From BQWY01 sp046351095 (GTDB lineage: Bacteria; Nitrospirota; Nitrospiria; Nitrospirales; Nitrospiraceae), in assembly GCA_046351095.1 (NCBI GenBank), contig JAXLZC010000001.1, forward strand, positions 744,001 through 808,000: a stretch of DNA of 64,000 nucleotides. The letters run 5' to 3'. A program made the position numbers and the translations under genes. Positions 25,902 through 34,240 of this stretch are shown here, one piece after another; the first letter of the stretch is position 1; each line of letters opens with the position of its first letter. The notes beneath the pieces were generated by a model. That model was not told where the DNA came from. It worked only from the letters and a program-made list of their open reading frames with translations, and did not search any database.

Positions 25902-28528
25902 GTCGCCAGCACCCCCGTCCGCAGGCGCACATAGCTGTGCATGTTGTCGAGCAGCCAGCGCTGCATCTCACGCCCGTCGACGTTCAATACGATGGTCTGC
26001 CCGCCGCCGCTGCCGCCGACTTCCGCGAGACGATCGAGCGGGATCACGGCCTCTGGCCCACGTTCTCCGATGAGGGCCGTGGTCGGTCCCGTGACAATGC
26101 CGCCATCCCCCAACTTCGGGAGGTTTCCCGTTGCGGCCAGCGCGGCCACAATCCCGACGATCCCCGCAATGATGGCGAGACCAATCGGAATGCCGAACAC
26201 GGTGTCCATCATGGCTTCGGCAATCGCCGACAAGACCCCGATCACGAATTCCCCGACGGCGACAATAGCGGGCACCAACACTTCCAAGAACAGCGCCTGT
26301 AATGCCCCGCCGACGGCGGCGAACATCGCGAGGATGGTGGTTTGCGCCCCGGTCATGATGCCGACTTCGGTCGCCGCCTCCGCGGAGGTCACGGCTGTAC
26401 GTGACGCGGCGCCGGCGGTCGCTGCAGCGGTCATTGCTGTCTCCTTGGCGGATTCGAGTGCGACCTGTTGCGTGGTGACGAGTGCCCATTGCGCAAGCTG
26501 CTGCACCCCGAAATTCAGAAACGCCTGCAGGAGCGATTGGAGTGTGGATTCCGTGACTTGCTTGAAATCACCGACGCCTCGAATCCATGCGGCGGTCGCG
26601 CCGGTCCATTGCGTCGTGATCGACGACAACGAAAACGAGTTGCTGTTCACGAGCGCCTGCATCTGCGATTCAAATGCGGTGGGAAACTGCTGCATGAGCT
26701 GGATCCGCTTGGCCGCGGTATCCATCTCCAACTGCATCATGCGACCAGTGGCCTCGGCGTGCGTGAGTTCGCCTTGCGCGATGGTCTCTTCGAGCTTCAT
26801 GCGCTCCAGGTCGAACGTCTTCTCGATCAGGGCGTAGCCTTTTCTCCGTGCCTCATCGGCCTGCCCGATGAACCCCGGCGCTTGGCTGTACCAGGCCCGC
26901 TGGAGATTAAATTCCGACTCCATCCCCGCACGTTCGTCTTCCAGTGCGGCAATACGCAGCAACTGTTCGGAGTGAGCGTGTTTATTCACGGCTAAGACTT
27001 CTTCCGCGACGGCCTTGTTGTGCTCGACAATGGCGTTCGCTTCCGTCGCGAGGAGGTTCATCTCGGGATAGAGGTCGAGAATCGCCTTGATGGCCGTCCA
27101 GCGTTCTTCTTCCGCTTTGGTGTTGCGCTTGATCGCTTGAAACTGGACCTGGTTGGCTTGGTATTCCGTGTCGATCAATGTTCCCAACGCCTGATCCGCG
27201 TCTTTCATGGCGGCCACGCGCATTTCCGAGGCAATCGCCGCGCGCAGCTCTTCCACCGCAAGGTTGCGGGTCTCGACAACACCGGAACTGGTGGCCGTAA
27301 TCTGTGCGCGTGTAGCGGCCGTCATCCGCTGGATGTTGGCCAAGGCCTGGTCGAACCAATTGGACGTTTTTTCTGACTCCGTCTTCACGTCGGTGAGGTG
27401 ACCGATGAGCGATTGCCAATCGCTCTTCAGCATGAGCGTCGCCGCCTCACGCATGAATTCGACCTCTCGCGCGGCCGCCGAAAAGTTCTCGGACATTTTT
27501 CCGAACGTGACCGTTTGCCCGATTTTGAGAACCGTCTCAATGAAGGCCATCACGCCTTTGACCAGCACATTGCCGATGATGAAGGCGATGTCGGTCGCGA
27601 CCTGGAAGACGCGCACGAGAAACTGCACAAAGGGTGTCTTGATGAGGGAGTTGAGCGCCTCGACCGCGGAGTACACGGAGGCGGCAAACGAGATGGTCGA
27701 TGCGGCGGCCTTTTCAATGGCCGCGACAATCTGCGCAGCCAACCATTCGCGATTGGCCTTGATCCACTCCAGCATGGCCTCGACCAGCACGTTGAGCTTC
27801 GGAATCAACGCCTGCCCGATGGCGTTGGCGATTCCTTGCAGACCAGCCTGTAACTTATTGAGGTTGTCGTTGAACTGCTCGGCCGCAGCCGCTGCAGTAC
27901 CTGACCACACCACCCCTAACGCGTTGGCCTCCAACATCTGCTCACGAATCGAGGCACTGCCCTGCTTCAACAGCGGCAAGAGATCGGCCCCGCTCTTCGT
28001 AAAGAGTTCTTGGGCCATCGCCGCGGCCTTCGTCCCATCCTTCATCTGCGCCAAGCGGTCTGAGGCATCCAACATCACGTCGATGGCCGGTCGCAGCGTA
28101 CCGTCCGTGCGTGTGATCGCGATGTCCAAGAGACCAAACGCCTGCGCGGACTCATGATTGCCGTGCACCGTGTCATTCATGTGTTTCGCCAACTTCTGAA
28201 GGGCTTGCCCCAACTGCTCGTGAGAAATGCCGCTTAAGTCGGCGGCGTAACTCAACGCCGACATGCGCTCTACGCTCTCTCCGGCTTTCTCCGCCATCTT
28301 CTTGAAGGCGTCCCCCTGGTTCGCCGCAGAAATCGTGGCGGTGGCGAGTGCCGTCCCGACGGCCGCGATTCCCGCGGCCAGCGCGAAGGCAGCCTTCTCG
28401 GCAATCTGCGCGCCCCGTGCGATGGAGCTTTGGAACTGCTCCGCCGCCTTTCCCGAGCGGTCAAACTCGTCCAACAGCTTGGCGCTATCGGCCAGGATGC
28501 GAACGAGGATGTCGGTGGACCGTGCCAT
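25898..28528 (-). CDS. Tail tape measure protein
   Basis: 876 residues, the largest complete protein of the element. Helical N-terminal region (LLDEFDRSGKAAEQFQSSIA), long coiled coils, hydrophobic segments around 740-800 (PIGLAIIAGIVGIVAALAAT) and the usual C-terminal motif ALIGERGPEAVIPLDRL. By the usual ratio, a protein of this length implies a tail of roughly 130 nm (inference). Its ATGA-type overlap couples it to the hub gene. Confidence 0.9.
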   Translation of the reverse strand: MARSTDILVRILADSAKLLDEFDRSGKAAEQFQSSIARGAQIAEKAAFALAAGIAAVGTALATATISAANQGDAFKKMAEKAGESVERMSALSYAADLSGISHEQLGQALQKLAKHMNDTVHGNHESAQAFGLLDIAITRTDGTLRPAIDVMLDASDRLAQMKDGTKAAAMAQELFTKSGADLLPLLKQGSASIREQMLEANALGVVWSGTAAAAAEQFNDNLNKLQAGLQGIANAIGQALIPKLNVLVEAMLEWIKANREWLAAQIVAAIEKAAASTISFAASVYSAVEALNSLIKTPFVQFLVRVFQVATDIAFIIGNVLVKGVMAFIETVLKIGQTVTFGKMSENFSAAAREVEFMREAATLMLKSDWQSLIGHLTDVKTESEKTSNWFDQALANIQRMTAATRAQITATSSGVVETRNLAVEELRAAIASEMRVAAMKDADQALGTLIDTEYQANQVQFQAIKRNTKAEEERWTAIKAILDLYPEMNLLATEANAIVEHNKAVAEEVLAVNKHAHSEQLLRIAALEDERAGMESEFNLQRAWYSQAPGFIGQADEARRKGYALIEKTFDLERMKLEETIAQGELTHAEATGRMMQLEMDTAAKRIQLMQQFPTAFESQMQALVNSNSFSLSSITTQWTGATAAWIRGVGDFKQVTESTLQSLLQAFLNFGVQQLAQWALVTTQQVALESAKETAMTAAATAGAASRTAVTSAEAATEVGIMTGAQTTILAMFAAVGGALQALFLEVLVPAIVAVGEFVIGVLSAIAEAMMDTVFGIPIGLAIIAGIVGIVAALAATGNLPKLGDGGIVTGPTTALIGERGPEAVIPLDRLAEVGGSGGGQTIVLNVDGREMQRWLLDNMHSYVRLRTGVLAT

Positions 28529-28540
28529 GGTGCGTCGTGC

Positions 28541-29244
28541 TTAGACTCCAGTGCGTTTTACGGCTTTCGCGACAGAGGCGATTTTCTGAATCGCCTGCAA
28601 TTGCTCATCGATCGATTGCTGCGGCCGCCCCGTTTTGGGCAGCTCTGGGAAAAAGTCCCGCGGCGTAAACGGTCGACCTTTTTTTGGATTGCGATTGGCA
28701 TTGGCAAGAATGGCCGCCACAATTCCTGCTCGACGGCTGTCCGCCAACGGCCCAAACGGCTCCAATTGTGCGTAGCTCATCCATTCGACGAACTCCTGCG
28801 AGGTCATCGACCTCTGCAGCTCTCCGACCGGGCGACCTAGAGCGAGGGCGAGTCTGAACCAGAACTGTCGCTCTGGCCGCCGACGGAGTTTTTTGCGATC
28901 TCCTGCACGGACGCATCGGTCAACCCCGCGAGTCGCGCGGCCACTTCATAGACGCGATTCAGCGCCGCAGCCGACTTCATTCCCAATACCTCGATGTCTT
29001 CATCGCTGAAGACACGGATTCCCGCTTCATTCACGATCGAGCGCGCACACAGCTTCGCGCGCATATGGTGCAGGCTGACTTCGTGCTTGCCGTTTTTCTT
29101 GATCAGGTTCGAGGCGTCCATTTCGTCGCGCTCGACACCCATTAGGCTGCGGACTCGCACAGACCCACCCCACTCCGGCACCTCTACATCCTCAAACCGC
29201 ATATCGTTTGCGCCGAGGATGTCTTCCTTTCCCAACAGCTTCAT
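28541..29244 (-). CDS. Tail assembly chaperone GT, made by -1 frameshift
   Basis: The frame that ends at 28541 is open upstream of its ATG at 28807, through 28894, and joins the G-like frame at a slippery site. Across the junction it reads RRRPERQFWFRLALALGRPV, then GELQRSMTSQEFVEWMSYAQ, a typical T domain (DUF4035-like: FRLALALG, SxxEFxEW, EPFG). This is the lambda G/GT arrangement: the fusion recruits tail tube subunits onto the tape measure. The fusion would be about 234 residues. An independent start at 28807 is possible but would cut off the conserved FRLALALG segment. Confidence 0.85.
28837..29244 (-). CDS. Tail assembly chaperone G-like
   Basis: 135 residues, MKLLGKEDILGANDMRFEDV. The start follows AAGGAGCAC; the long upstream in-frame extension lies antisense-free but without a ribosome site inside the next gene. 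It binds the tape measure during tail assembly; normal termination at the TAG at 28837 gives the short form, and slippage gives GT. Confidence 0.75.
   Translation of the reverse strand: MKLLGKEDILGANDMRFEDVEVPEWGGSVRVRSLMGVERDEMDASNLIKKNGKHEVSLHHMRAKLCARSIVNEAGIRVFSDEDIEVLGMKSAAALNRVYEVAARLAGLTDASVQEIAKNSVGGQSDSSGSDSPSL
28888..28894 (-). promoter_or_regulatory. Programmed -1 frameshift site A AAA AAC
   Basis: In the zero frame the codons are GCA AAA AAC; slipping back one base gives AAA AAA and continues in the T frame. A AAA AAC is a canonical X XXY YYZ heptamer. The site lies 51 bases before the G stop, as expected for lambda-type G/GT pairs. Confidence 0.85.
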
Positions 29245-29279
29245 ACCGTGCTCCTTCTCGCGTTGTTCCAGCAGGCCTC

Positions 29280-29714
29280 TTAGCCTGGAATACGAACAAT
29301 CGCGTATTTGATGTCGGTGCCTTCGCACTTCATGTAGAACTTCCCGCCGCTTTGCCTCCATCCGACGGAATTCCCTGCCCAGAACGCGGCGTATTCGCTC
29401 GCCCCGAGTGAATACTGGGTGATGTCTCCCGTGCGGCCGAGATTGACGACGGATTCGAAGGTGACCCACTTCGCGGTGGACACGTTGGCGTTTTTCACCA
29501 AGATCAACTCTCGACCGGTATGCGAAAACTGATCGAAGTTGGTGGGGTCGCAGGCCGTCCACACAAAATCCATGGCGTTGGCTGAGACCGGCAGCGTCGG
29601 ATAGGGACCGACCGGCGTAACCGCGGTCACGTCGACGCGAGCCGCCTCCGCAACGCTCGCCAACGCCAATACGGCCACCGCCATGAGTGCTTTGTTGATC
29701 CAACGTGTGTTCAT
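29280..29714 (-). CDS. Signal-peptide-bearing virion decoration-type protein
   Basis: 144 residues. The start follows AAGGAAG. MNTRWINKALMAVAVLALAS ending AEA is a Sec signal peptide. The mature domain (ANAMDFVWTACDPTNFDQFS, TGRELILVKNANVS, GRTGDITQYSLGASEY) matches a small beta-sandwich phage protein usually found near the capsid or tail tube and normally made without a signal. Located between tail tube and chaperone genes. Cysteines TACDP and MKCEG could pair. Confidence 0.65.
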   Translation of the reverse strand: MNTRWINKALMAVAVLALASVAEAARVDVTAVTPVGPYPTLPVSANAMDFVWTACDPTNFDQFSHTGRELILVKNANVSTAKWVTFESVVNLGRTGDITQYSLGASEYAAFWAGNSVGWRQSGGKFYMKCEGTDIKYAIVRIPG

Positions 29715-29757
29715 CGCGTCTTCCTTTCGTGCGCTGTGTTCCTCCTGGAACGGTCTA

Positions 29758-30186
29758 TTAGCTCGGCAACGTGATGGCGCCGGTGATCCTGAAGTCCACA
29801 TCGGCCTCCAACACCCCGTCGGTTTCGGAGCTGATGTTGAAACCCTTCGCGAACCCACGGAATCCCCACACGGTGGCGCCGGTGTCCGGGTAGATCATTT
29901 GGTAGTCGAGGGTGCGGCGCTGCACGATGTCGCTCAGGATGTCCTTGTGACCCTGGAGCGACGGCACGAAGTTGAGGCCGAACGAGAAATCGACCTCAAT
30001 AAGGCTGGGAATGAACTCTTTGTAGGGACCGCCGGCCGCGCTGGAATGCGTGGTCACGTCGATTTCGGACACCTGGATGTTCGGTCCGTTGACCGACTTC
30101 ACCTCGGCGACCGTCGCGAAGAGGTTGGTGTTCGGGTCCTTACGCTGCAGTAAGAGCCCGTACGCAGCAATTGCTTGTGACGCCAT
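29758..30186 (-). CDS. Major tail (tube) protein
   Basis: 142 residues. KSVNGPNIQVSEIDVTTHSS, GGPYKEFIPSLIEVDFSFGL and GWGFRGFAKGF-like C-terminal strands match siphophage tail tube proteins. Position between tail completion genes and the chaperones agrees. The ribosome site GGAG lies within a hairpin (30193-30213). Confidence 0.85.
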   Translation of the reverse strand: MASQAIAAYGLLLQRKDPNTNLFATVAEVKSVNGPNIQVSEIDVTTHSSAAGGPYKEFIPSLIEVDFSFGLNFVPSLQGHKDILSDIVQRRTLDYQMIYPDTGATVWGFRGFAKGFNISSETDGVLEADVDFRITGAITLPS

Positions 30187-30192
30187 GGTGGT

Positions 30193-30213
30193 CTCCTCGT
30201 GTGATCCGAGGAG
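30193..30213 (-). promoter_or_regulatory. Hairpin sequestering the tail-tube ribosome site
   Basis: On the minus strand CTCCTCG, a 7-base loop and CGAGGAG form a perfect stem; the second arm contains the GAGGAG that serves as Shine-Dalgarno 6 bases before the ATG at 30186. Outside the stem CCATGG also repeats on both sides. This could gate translation or mark an RNA processing site. Confidence 0.55.
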
Positions 30214-30267
30214 GCCATGGCCGGATGAGGCGAGAGCGAGATCCGGCGCGAGCTCGGGTAATCAGTG

Positions 30268-30369
30268 TCATGATGGTTTCTGTTCGTCTAACCACTGTGC
30301 GAACGCGGTCACGATCCCTTTCAGGTGGCGCGCGACCTGACTCAAGAACTTGTGTGTCGAGACGGTCAT
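30268..30369 (-). CDS. 33-residue phage protein
   Basis: MTVSTHKFLSQVARHLKGIV plus a short tail ending DEQKPS. The ATG overlaps the preceding stop (ATGA). Amphipathic, no membrane segment. Between tail completion and tail tube genes; role unknown. Confidence 0.45.
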   Translation of the reverse strand: MTVSTHKFLSQVARHLKGIVTAFAQWLDEQKPS

Positions 30370-30809
30370 GCCGGTCTCCGCATACGAGACGCCAAACAGG
30401 CAAAGCGCATGACGGCTTGCGCAAACGGGCGCGCGATTTTGGTCCCGTCGTCGCATTCTATGGATTCGATAGACGTTTCTCGCACCACGCCACCTAACGT
30501 CGGATCCGACATGACGGCGCGCCACACATCCTCAATCGCCTTATCCAGCACAATGCGCGGGTCATCGGCGTCTCGCACCTGAACCACGACAATCCCATCG
30601 ACCGTGCAGCTCTTGTGCGTATGGCTAAGGTCTCCGATGGATTCATCCGTCACCACGACGGAGTACGTCGGCGATTGCTTCAGCTCCTCGACGAGATCCC
30701 ACGTGCGCTGTAACTTGAACGCGCGAAAATACGCCTCACTGTTCGTCTCCAGCGATTGGAGCGCGGTTTCCATGCCGGTGCGAATGGCGGTGCGGAGCGG
30801 TTCGCTCAT
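30366..30809 (-). CDS. Tail completion/terminator protein
   Basis: 147 residues. Starts MSEPLRTAIRTGMETALQSL, followed by SYVV-type strands and QVRDADDPRIVLDKAIEDVW. Position (after the gp10-like gene, before the tail tube) and fold pattern resemble minor tail/terminator proteins at the head-tail joint. ATGA-type overlap with its neighbour upstream. Confidence 0.6.
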   Translation of the reverse strand: MSEPLRTAIRTGMETALQSLETNSEAYFRAFKLQRTWDLVEELKQSPTYSVVVTDESIGDLSHTHKSCTVDGIVVVQVRDADDPRIVLDKAIEDVWRAVMSDPTLGGVVRETSIESIECDDGTKIARPFAQAVMRFACLASRMRRPA

Positions 30810-31321
30810 CGCGTCAACTCTCGCGTCAAAATATCGTCGACTGTTTGCACAAGATCGGTGCCTACAGACCGCTCGACGAGCGCGCGCGTCGGCTCAATCA
30901 CCGGTCGAGCAGCCAACCGCCGAGCGGGAATCGTTACCTTTCCCCGCACAAATACATCGACCGCCCGCTTTTTCCCCTCGCGGCGTCCCTTGAAACGCAA
31001 CGCGACGCCTTTTGTCGGCTCGATAGGCTGTGACGGAATCGTTGCGCCGTGCTCGTAGATGTTCAGCAGCTTCGGCTTCGGCGTCACGGTGCCGTTGATA
31101 CGCGCACGCGACACGGTGGCCGAGACTTTCATCCCCGACGCCGCACGAAACAGCGTCCCCGTGCGTCGGCGAAACTGCGAGCGAATACGGTCCTTGGCAA
31201 AGTTGCGCCCCTCCCGAAGGATGCCCCGGATGGACTTCGCCATCTCTTTCCGAGACTCCTCGACCGCCTGCAATAAGCGTTCTAGCGAGAGGTTTCCGAG
31301 GCTGACGGTCATGCCTGGCAT
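30806..31321 (-). CDS. HK97 gp10-like head-tail joining protein
   Basis: 171 residues: basic helical N-terminus (LLQAVEESRKEMAKSIRGIL), FRRRTGTLFRAASGM and EHGATI, typical of the gp10 head-tail adaptor family. The ATG directly follows the previous stop (TAAATG). Confidence 0.75.
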   Translation of the reverse strand: MPGMTVSLGNLSLERLLQAVEESRKEMAKSIRGILREGRNFAKDRIRSQFRRRTGTLFRAASGMKVSATVSRARINGTVTPKPKLLNIYEHGATIPSQPIEPTKGVALRFKGRREGKKRAVDVFVRGKVTIPARRLAARPVIEPTRALVERSVGTDLVQTVDDILTRELTR

Positions 31322-31900
31322 TTAGTGGGCCACATCCAATCGATACCGAGACAACATGCGTTCCTGATCTTGGCTCAACTCAAGGTTCACATACTGCACA
31401 GACCCGTCGGCAACAGACCGCGAGCGCACGCCGATGAGGTTATTGACGCCTTTTTCGCGCAGCGCCCACACCTGTTCGATGATGATCTGCTTGACCGGGC
31501 CAACCTCAGGATCGTTTACGAGAAATCCCCCGTCGTACTCGACACGAAGGGTTTGAATGCCTTCAGACGGAGGCGATCCCGTAAACACAACAATCCCCGC
31601 CTCGGCATCGACCAGCACATAACTGGATGACGCGACGAGGCTGCCTGCAGCAAACACGCGAGTGGCATCCATATGCACGCTGGCGATAGCTCGCACCGGA
31701 GGACGCGACAACAACACATCGGCACGTAGCCCGTTCGGCGAGAACAGGTCTACCTGATTCGGCTTCCGGTCGAACTTGCGCCCCACCATCACTTCGAGCG
31801 ACGACTGAACCACCTGCGAAAGGCGAGTCAATTCTTCGTCGTGCTCCGTTCCGGTGATGCCCCGATAGCCCTTGATTTCTGCCAGCGTGACGAGACTCAT
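31322..31900 (-). CDS. Head-tail connector (gp6-like adaptor)
   Basis: 192 residues. MSLVTLAEIKGYRGITGTEH, SSLEVMVGRKFDR and LRVEYDGGF are characteristic of the phage head-tail connector family that docks beneath the portal. Confidence 0.8.
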   Translation of the reverse strand: MSLVTLAEIKGYRGITGTEHDEELTRLSQVVQSSLEVMVGRKFDRKPNQVDLFSPNGLRADVLLSRPPVRAIASVHMDATRVFAAGSLVASSSYVLVDAEAGIVVFTGSPPSEGIQTLRVEYDGGFLVNDPEVGPVKQIIIEQVWALREKGVNNLIGVRSRSVADGSVQYVNLELSQDQERMLSRYRLDVAH

Positions 31901-31919
31901 GACGTCCTAGACTCAGCGA

Positions 31920-32126
31920 TTAGAGCAACTCCACCAGACCTGCTTCCGCACGCGCATGCGCGATCTCAGCCGGAAGGTCGATGATCTGCTGCGGAGCATA
32001 GGAGAACGTATCGCCAGACCAGCTCTCCAAGTTCTTACACCGCACCAGGCCATCGGGCTGCGATTCGTCTGCGGACTTTGGCTGCACATCCTCATTCGAA
32101 GCGTCCCGTTTTGTCTTTTTTGCCAT
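31920..32126 (-). CDS. Small phage head-region protein
   Basis: 68 residues, MAKKTKRDASNEDVQPKSAD with a conserved-looking QQIIDLPAEIAHARAEAGLV. Good GGAGGATATACG site. Similar small proteins sit between capsid and connector genes in other siphophages; function unknown. Confidence 0.65.
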   Translation of the reverse strand: MAKKTKRDASNEDVQPKSADESQPDGLVRCKNLESWSGDTFSYAPQQIIDLPAEIAHARAEAGLVELL

Positions 32127-32205
32127 CGTATATCCTCCTCGCAGGTGGAGCGCGGCCCGGCCGATTGCTCAGCCGAGCCGTCTTGACAGAGCCGCGGCCG
32201 GCGGC

Positions 32206-33465
32206 TTATGTCGCAGAGTTTGCGTAGTGCTTCACCGGATTGGTACCGGCGTCTAAGAGGTCTCCGTCGAATCGCTGGTAGGCAATAAACCCGACCTGCA
32301 ACTGTTCGGCATAGCGTTCCTGCAAGCGCAGCAATCCGATTCCGTGGACCCTGCGCACGAGATACTTGGAGATGGCACCGAACAACACGGACTTGGCGTT
32401 GGCCGCCATGGTCGCCATATCCTGGTTGATGATGTACTGATACCCCAAAATCGTGTCCGGCGCCCCGACAGCGATTCCGGGCATCCAGAGCGGACGGTTC
32501 TGGGAGTCGAGCAATTTCTTAATGACCTTGAGGCTCGAATCGTGGAACATCCACTTCGCCCCGCGCCGGTACGATGGATCGACGCTGTGCTCGAGGTCCA
32601 CGAGATCGTTGTAGATGATCGAGGTCGTCTGTCCGTTGGCCCCGACCTTGCCTTGCACTGACGCGGTGACAATGCCGTTCGGCTGGCCGGAGCCAGTCCC
32701 AGTGGTCAACCGCTGATTCACGATACGCCCGATGCGTTCGCCTAACTTCCCGGCCAAGTAGTTTTCGAGATTGAAGGCGCTGTCCTCCAATAACTGGAAC
32801 GACACCCTGACCAGCTTGCTCGAGAACATGTAGGCATCGATCGGCACAGACCCGAACGCCACGTCCTGTTCTGCCGTGGCAGTATTTTCCCCGAGTTGCT
32901 CGCCAACATTGCTCGTATCGTTGCTGGTTGGGAACGGAATGGACTGGCCGTTTTCCGTGACCATCATTTCCGCAACGCCGCTTTGGAGCATCGCACCAAA
33001 TTCTTTTTGGGCGTCCTCGATCTTTGAGGCCATCCCAGTGGGAACCGTATATCCACCGGAACCAGCCGTCCCCGCACTTTGGGCGGCACGAATTTCAGTC
33101 GGCAAACTCTGCTGTCGGCGCATCATGATCGATCGCTGTTCAGCACTGAGCCCGCCAACGCCTTGGCGCAAATAGATGCCGAACACCGCGTCTTCCGCTT
33201 TCATCGCGTCATGCGCTTCATCAGGAGACGTACCGTCCTTGGCAGCGCGCAACTCGATACGCTCGGACAACGACGCCTCGACAGCAACCAAACGCTCTTC
33301 ACGGTCGATCTGGTCTTTGAGCTTATCGACCTCGTCCATCATCTTGTCGAATTTTGACTCGTCGTCTGCGGTCTGAGCATCCTTTGCGATTAGTTTGCGC
33401 GCCTGATCGGCAATCGCGGCGCGCTTCTCGCGGAGTTCTTCAATCTTCGTCTTCGACATGGGCAT
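32206..33465 (-). CDS. HK97-type major capsid protein
   Basis: 419 residues. An N-terminal coiled-coil delta/scaffold domain (about 1-115) precedes the probable maturation site near AAQSAGTAGSGGYTVPTGM, after which the HK97 fold starts (MASKIEDAQKEFGAMLQSGV; GLEHSVDPSYRRGAKWMFHD-like core; LLGYQYIIN). The start follows AGGAGGCAGCT. Cleavage would be carried out by the ClpP-like protease encoded next door. Confidence 0.93.
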   Translation of the reverse strand: MPMSKTKIEELREKRAAIADQARKLIAKDAQTADDESKFDKMMDEVDKLKDQIDREERLVAVEASLSERIELRAAKDGTSPDEAHDAMKAEDAVFGIYLRQGVGGLSAEQRSIMMRRQQSLPTEIRAAQSAGTAGSGGYTVPTGMASKIEDAQKEFGAMLQSGVAEMMVTENGQSIPFPTSNDTSNVGEQLGENTATAEQDVAFGSVPIDAYMFSSKLVRVSFQLLEDSAFNLENYLAGKLGERIGRIVNQRLTTGTGSGQPNGIVTASVQGKVGANGQTTSIIYNDLVDLEHSVDPSYRRGAKWMFHDSSLKVIKKLLDSQNRPLWMPGIAVGAPDTILGYQYIINQDMATMAANAKSVLFGAISKYLVRRVHGIGLLRLQERYAEQLQVGFIAYQRFDGDLLDAGTNPVKHYANSAT

Positions 33466-33481
33466 AGCTGCCTCCTAGTGG

Positions 33482-34240
33482 TTAGTACGCCTCCGCCAGG
33501 CGAAGCCGGCGGTGACGGTGGGTTCTGTGCTCGTGTGACTCGTGGGCACGAGGACGAGTCGGATCGGACGCTGCTGCGGCTGACGCGGCGGCGTTTTTTC
33601 TTTCGGATTCTTGTTTGGGCTCTTGCGGCTCTTCGGCGTCGGTGGCGAATCCTTCGTCGACGGCTTCATCTGCGCTGAGCCAGGTATCGGCTTCCAAGAT
33701 GGCCTTTACCTCGTCGGCCGTCTTCCCTGAGCGTGCGACATAAATCCCGACGAGCGAGTTTTCGACCTTATCCAGTGTGTCGGCCAAGGCGCGCATATCC
33801 ACGGCGTTACCGATCGCGATCGCCCACGGCTTGTGCAGCATCATGAGGCTGCCAGGCTTCATCACAATGCGCTCCCCAGCCATGGCGATGAGGCTTCCGA
33901 TACTGGCGGCAAGTCCGTCCACGCGCGTCTCAACGGTCCCCGGGAACGCTTTCAGCGCGTTGTAGATCGCAAGCCCGTCGAACACGTCGCCACCAGGCGT
34001 ATTGAGCGCCACGGTGATCCGCTTTGCCGTGATGCGCTGCAGGTCCTGCACAAACTGCTTCGCGGTCACGCCGAAGTAGCCGATTTCTTCGTAGATACGG
34101 ATTTCTGCCGTGTCGTCCCGTTGCGCCATCGCATACCAGCTCTTCACATCGCTCCCTTGAGCGGTGAGAACGCGCATCTTCGACCAAATGGCCGACACCT
34201 TGGCGTTACAGGCAGAGAGTTTCGGATTCGTGCGTGTCAT
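33482..34240 (-). CDS. ClpP-like prohead protease
   Basis: 252 residues. NTPGGDVFDGLAIYNAL, nucleophile Ser113 in GLAASIGSLIAMAG and His136 in MLHKPWA are the Clp protease S14 signature used by many siphophages as prohead maturase. The ATG overlaps the portal stop (ATGA). The Lys/Glu/Arg/His-rich tail after residue 205 is low complexity. Confidence 0.9.
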   Translation of the reverse strand: MTRTNPKLSACNAKVSAIWSKMRVLTAQGSDVKSWYAMAQRDDTAEIRIYEEIGYFGVTAKQFVQDLQRITAKRITVALNTPGGDVFDGLAIYNALKAFPGTVETRVDGLAASIGSLIAMAGERIVMKPGSLMMLHKPWAIAIGNAVDMRALADTLDKVENSLVGIYVARSGKTADEVKAILEADTWLSADEAVDEGFATDAEEPQEPKQESERKNAAASAAAASDPTRPRAHESHEHRTHRHRRLRLAEAY

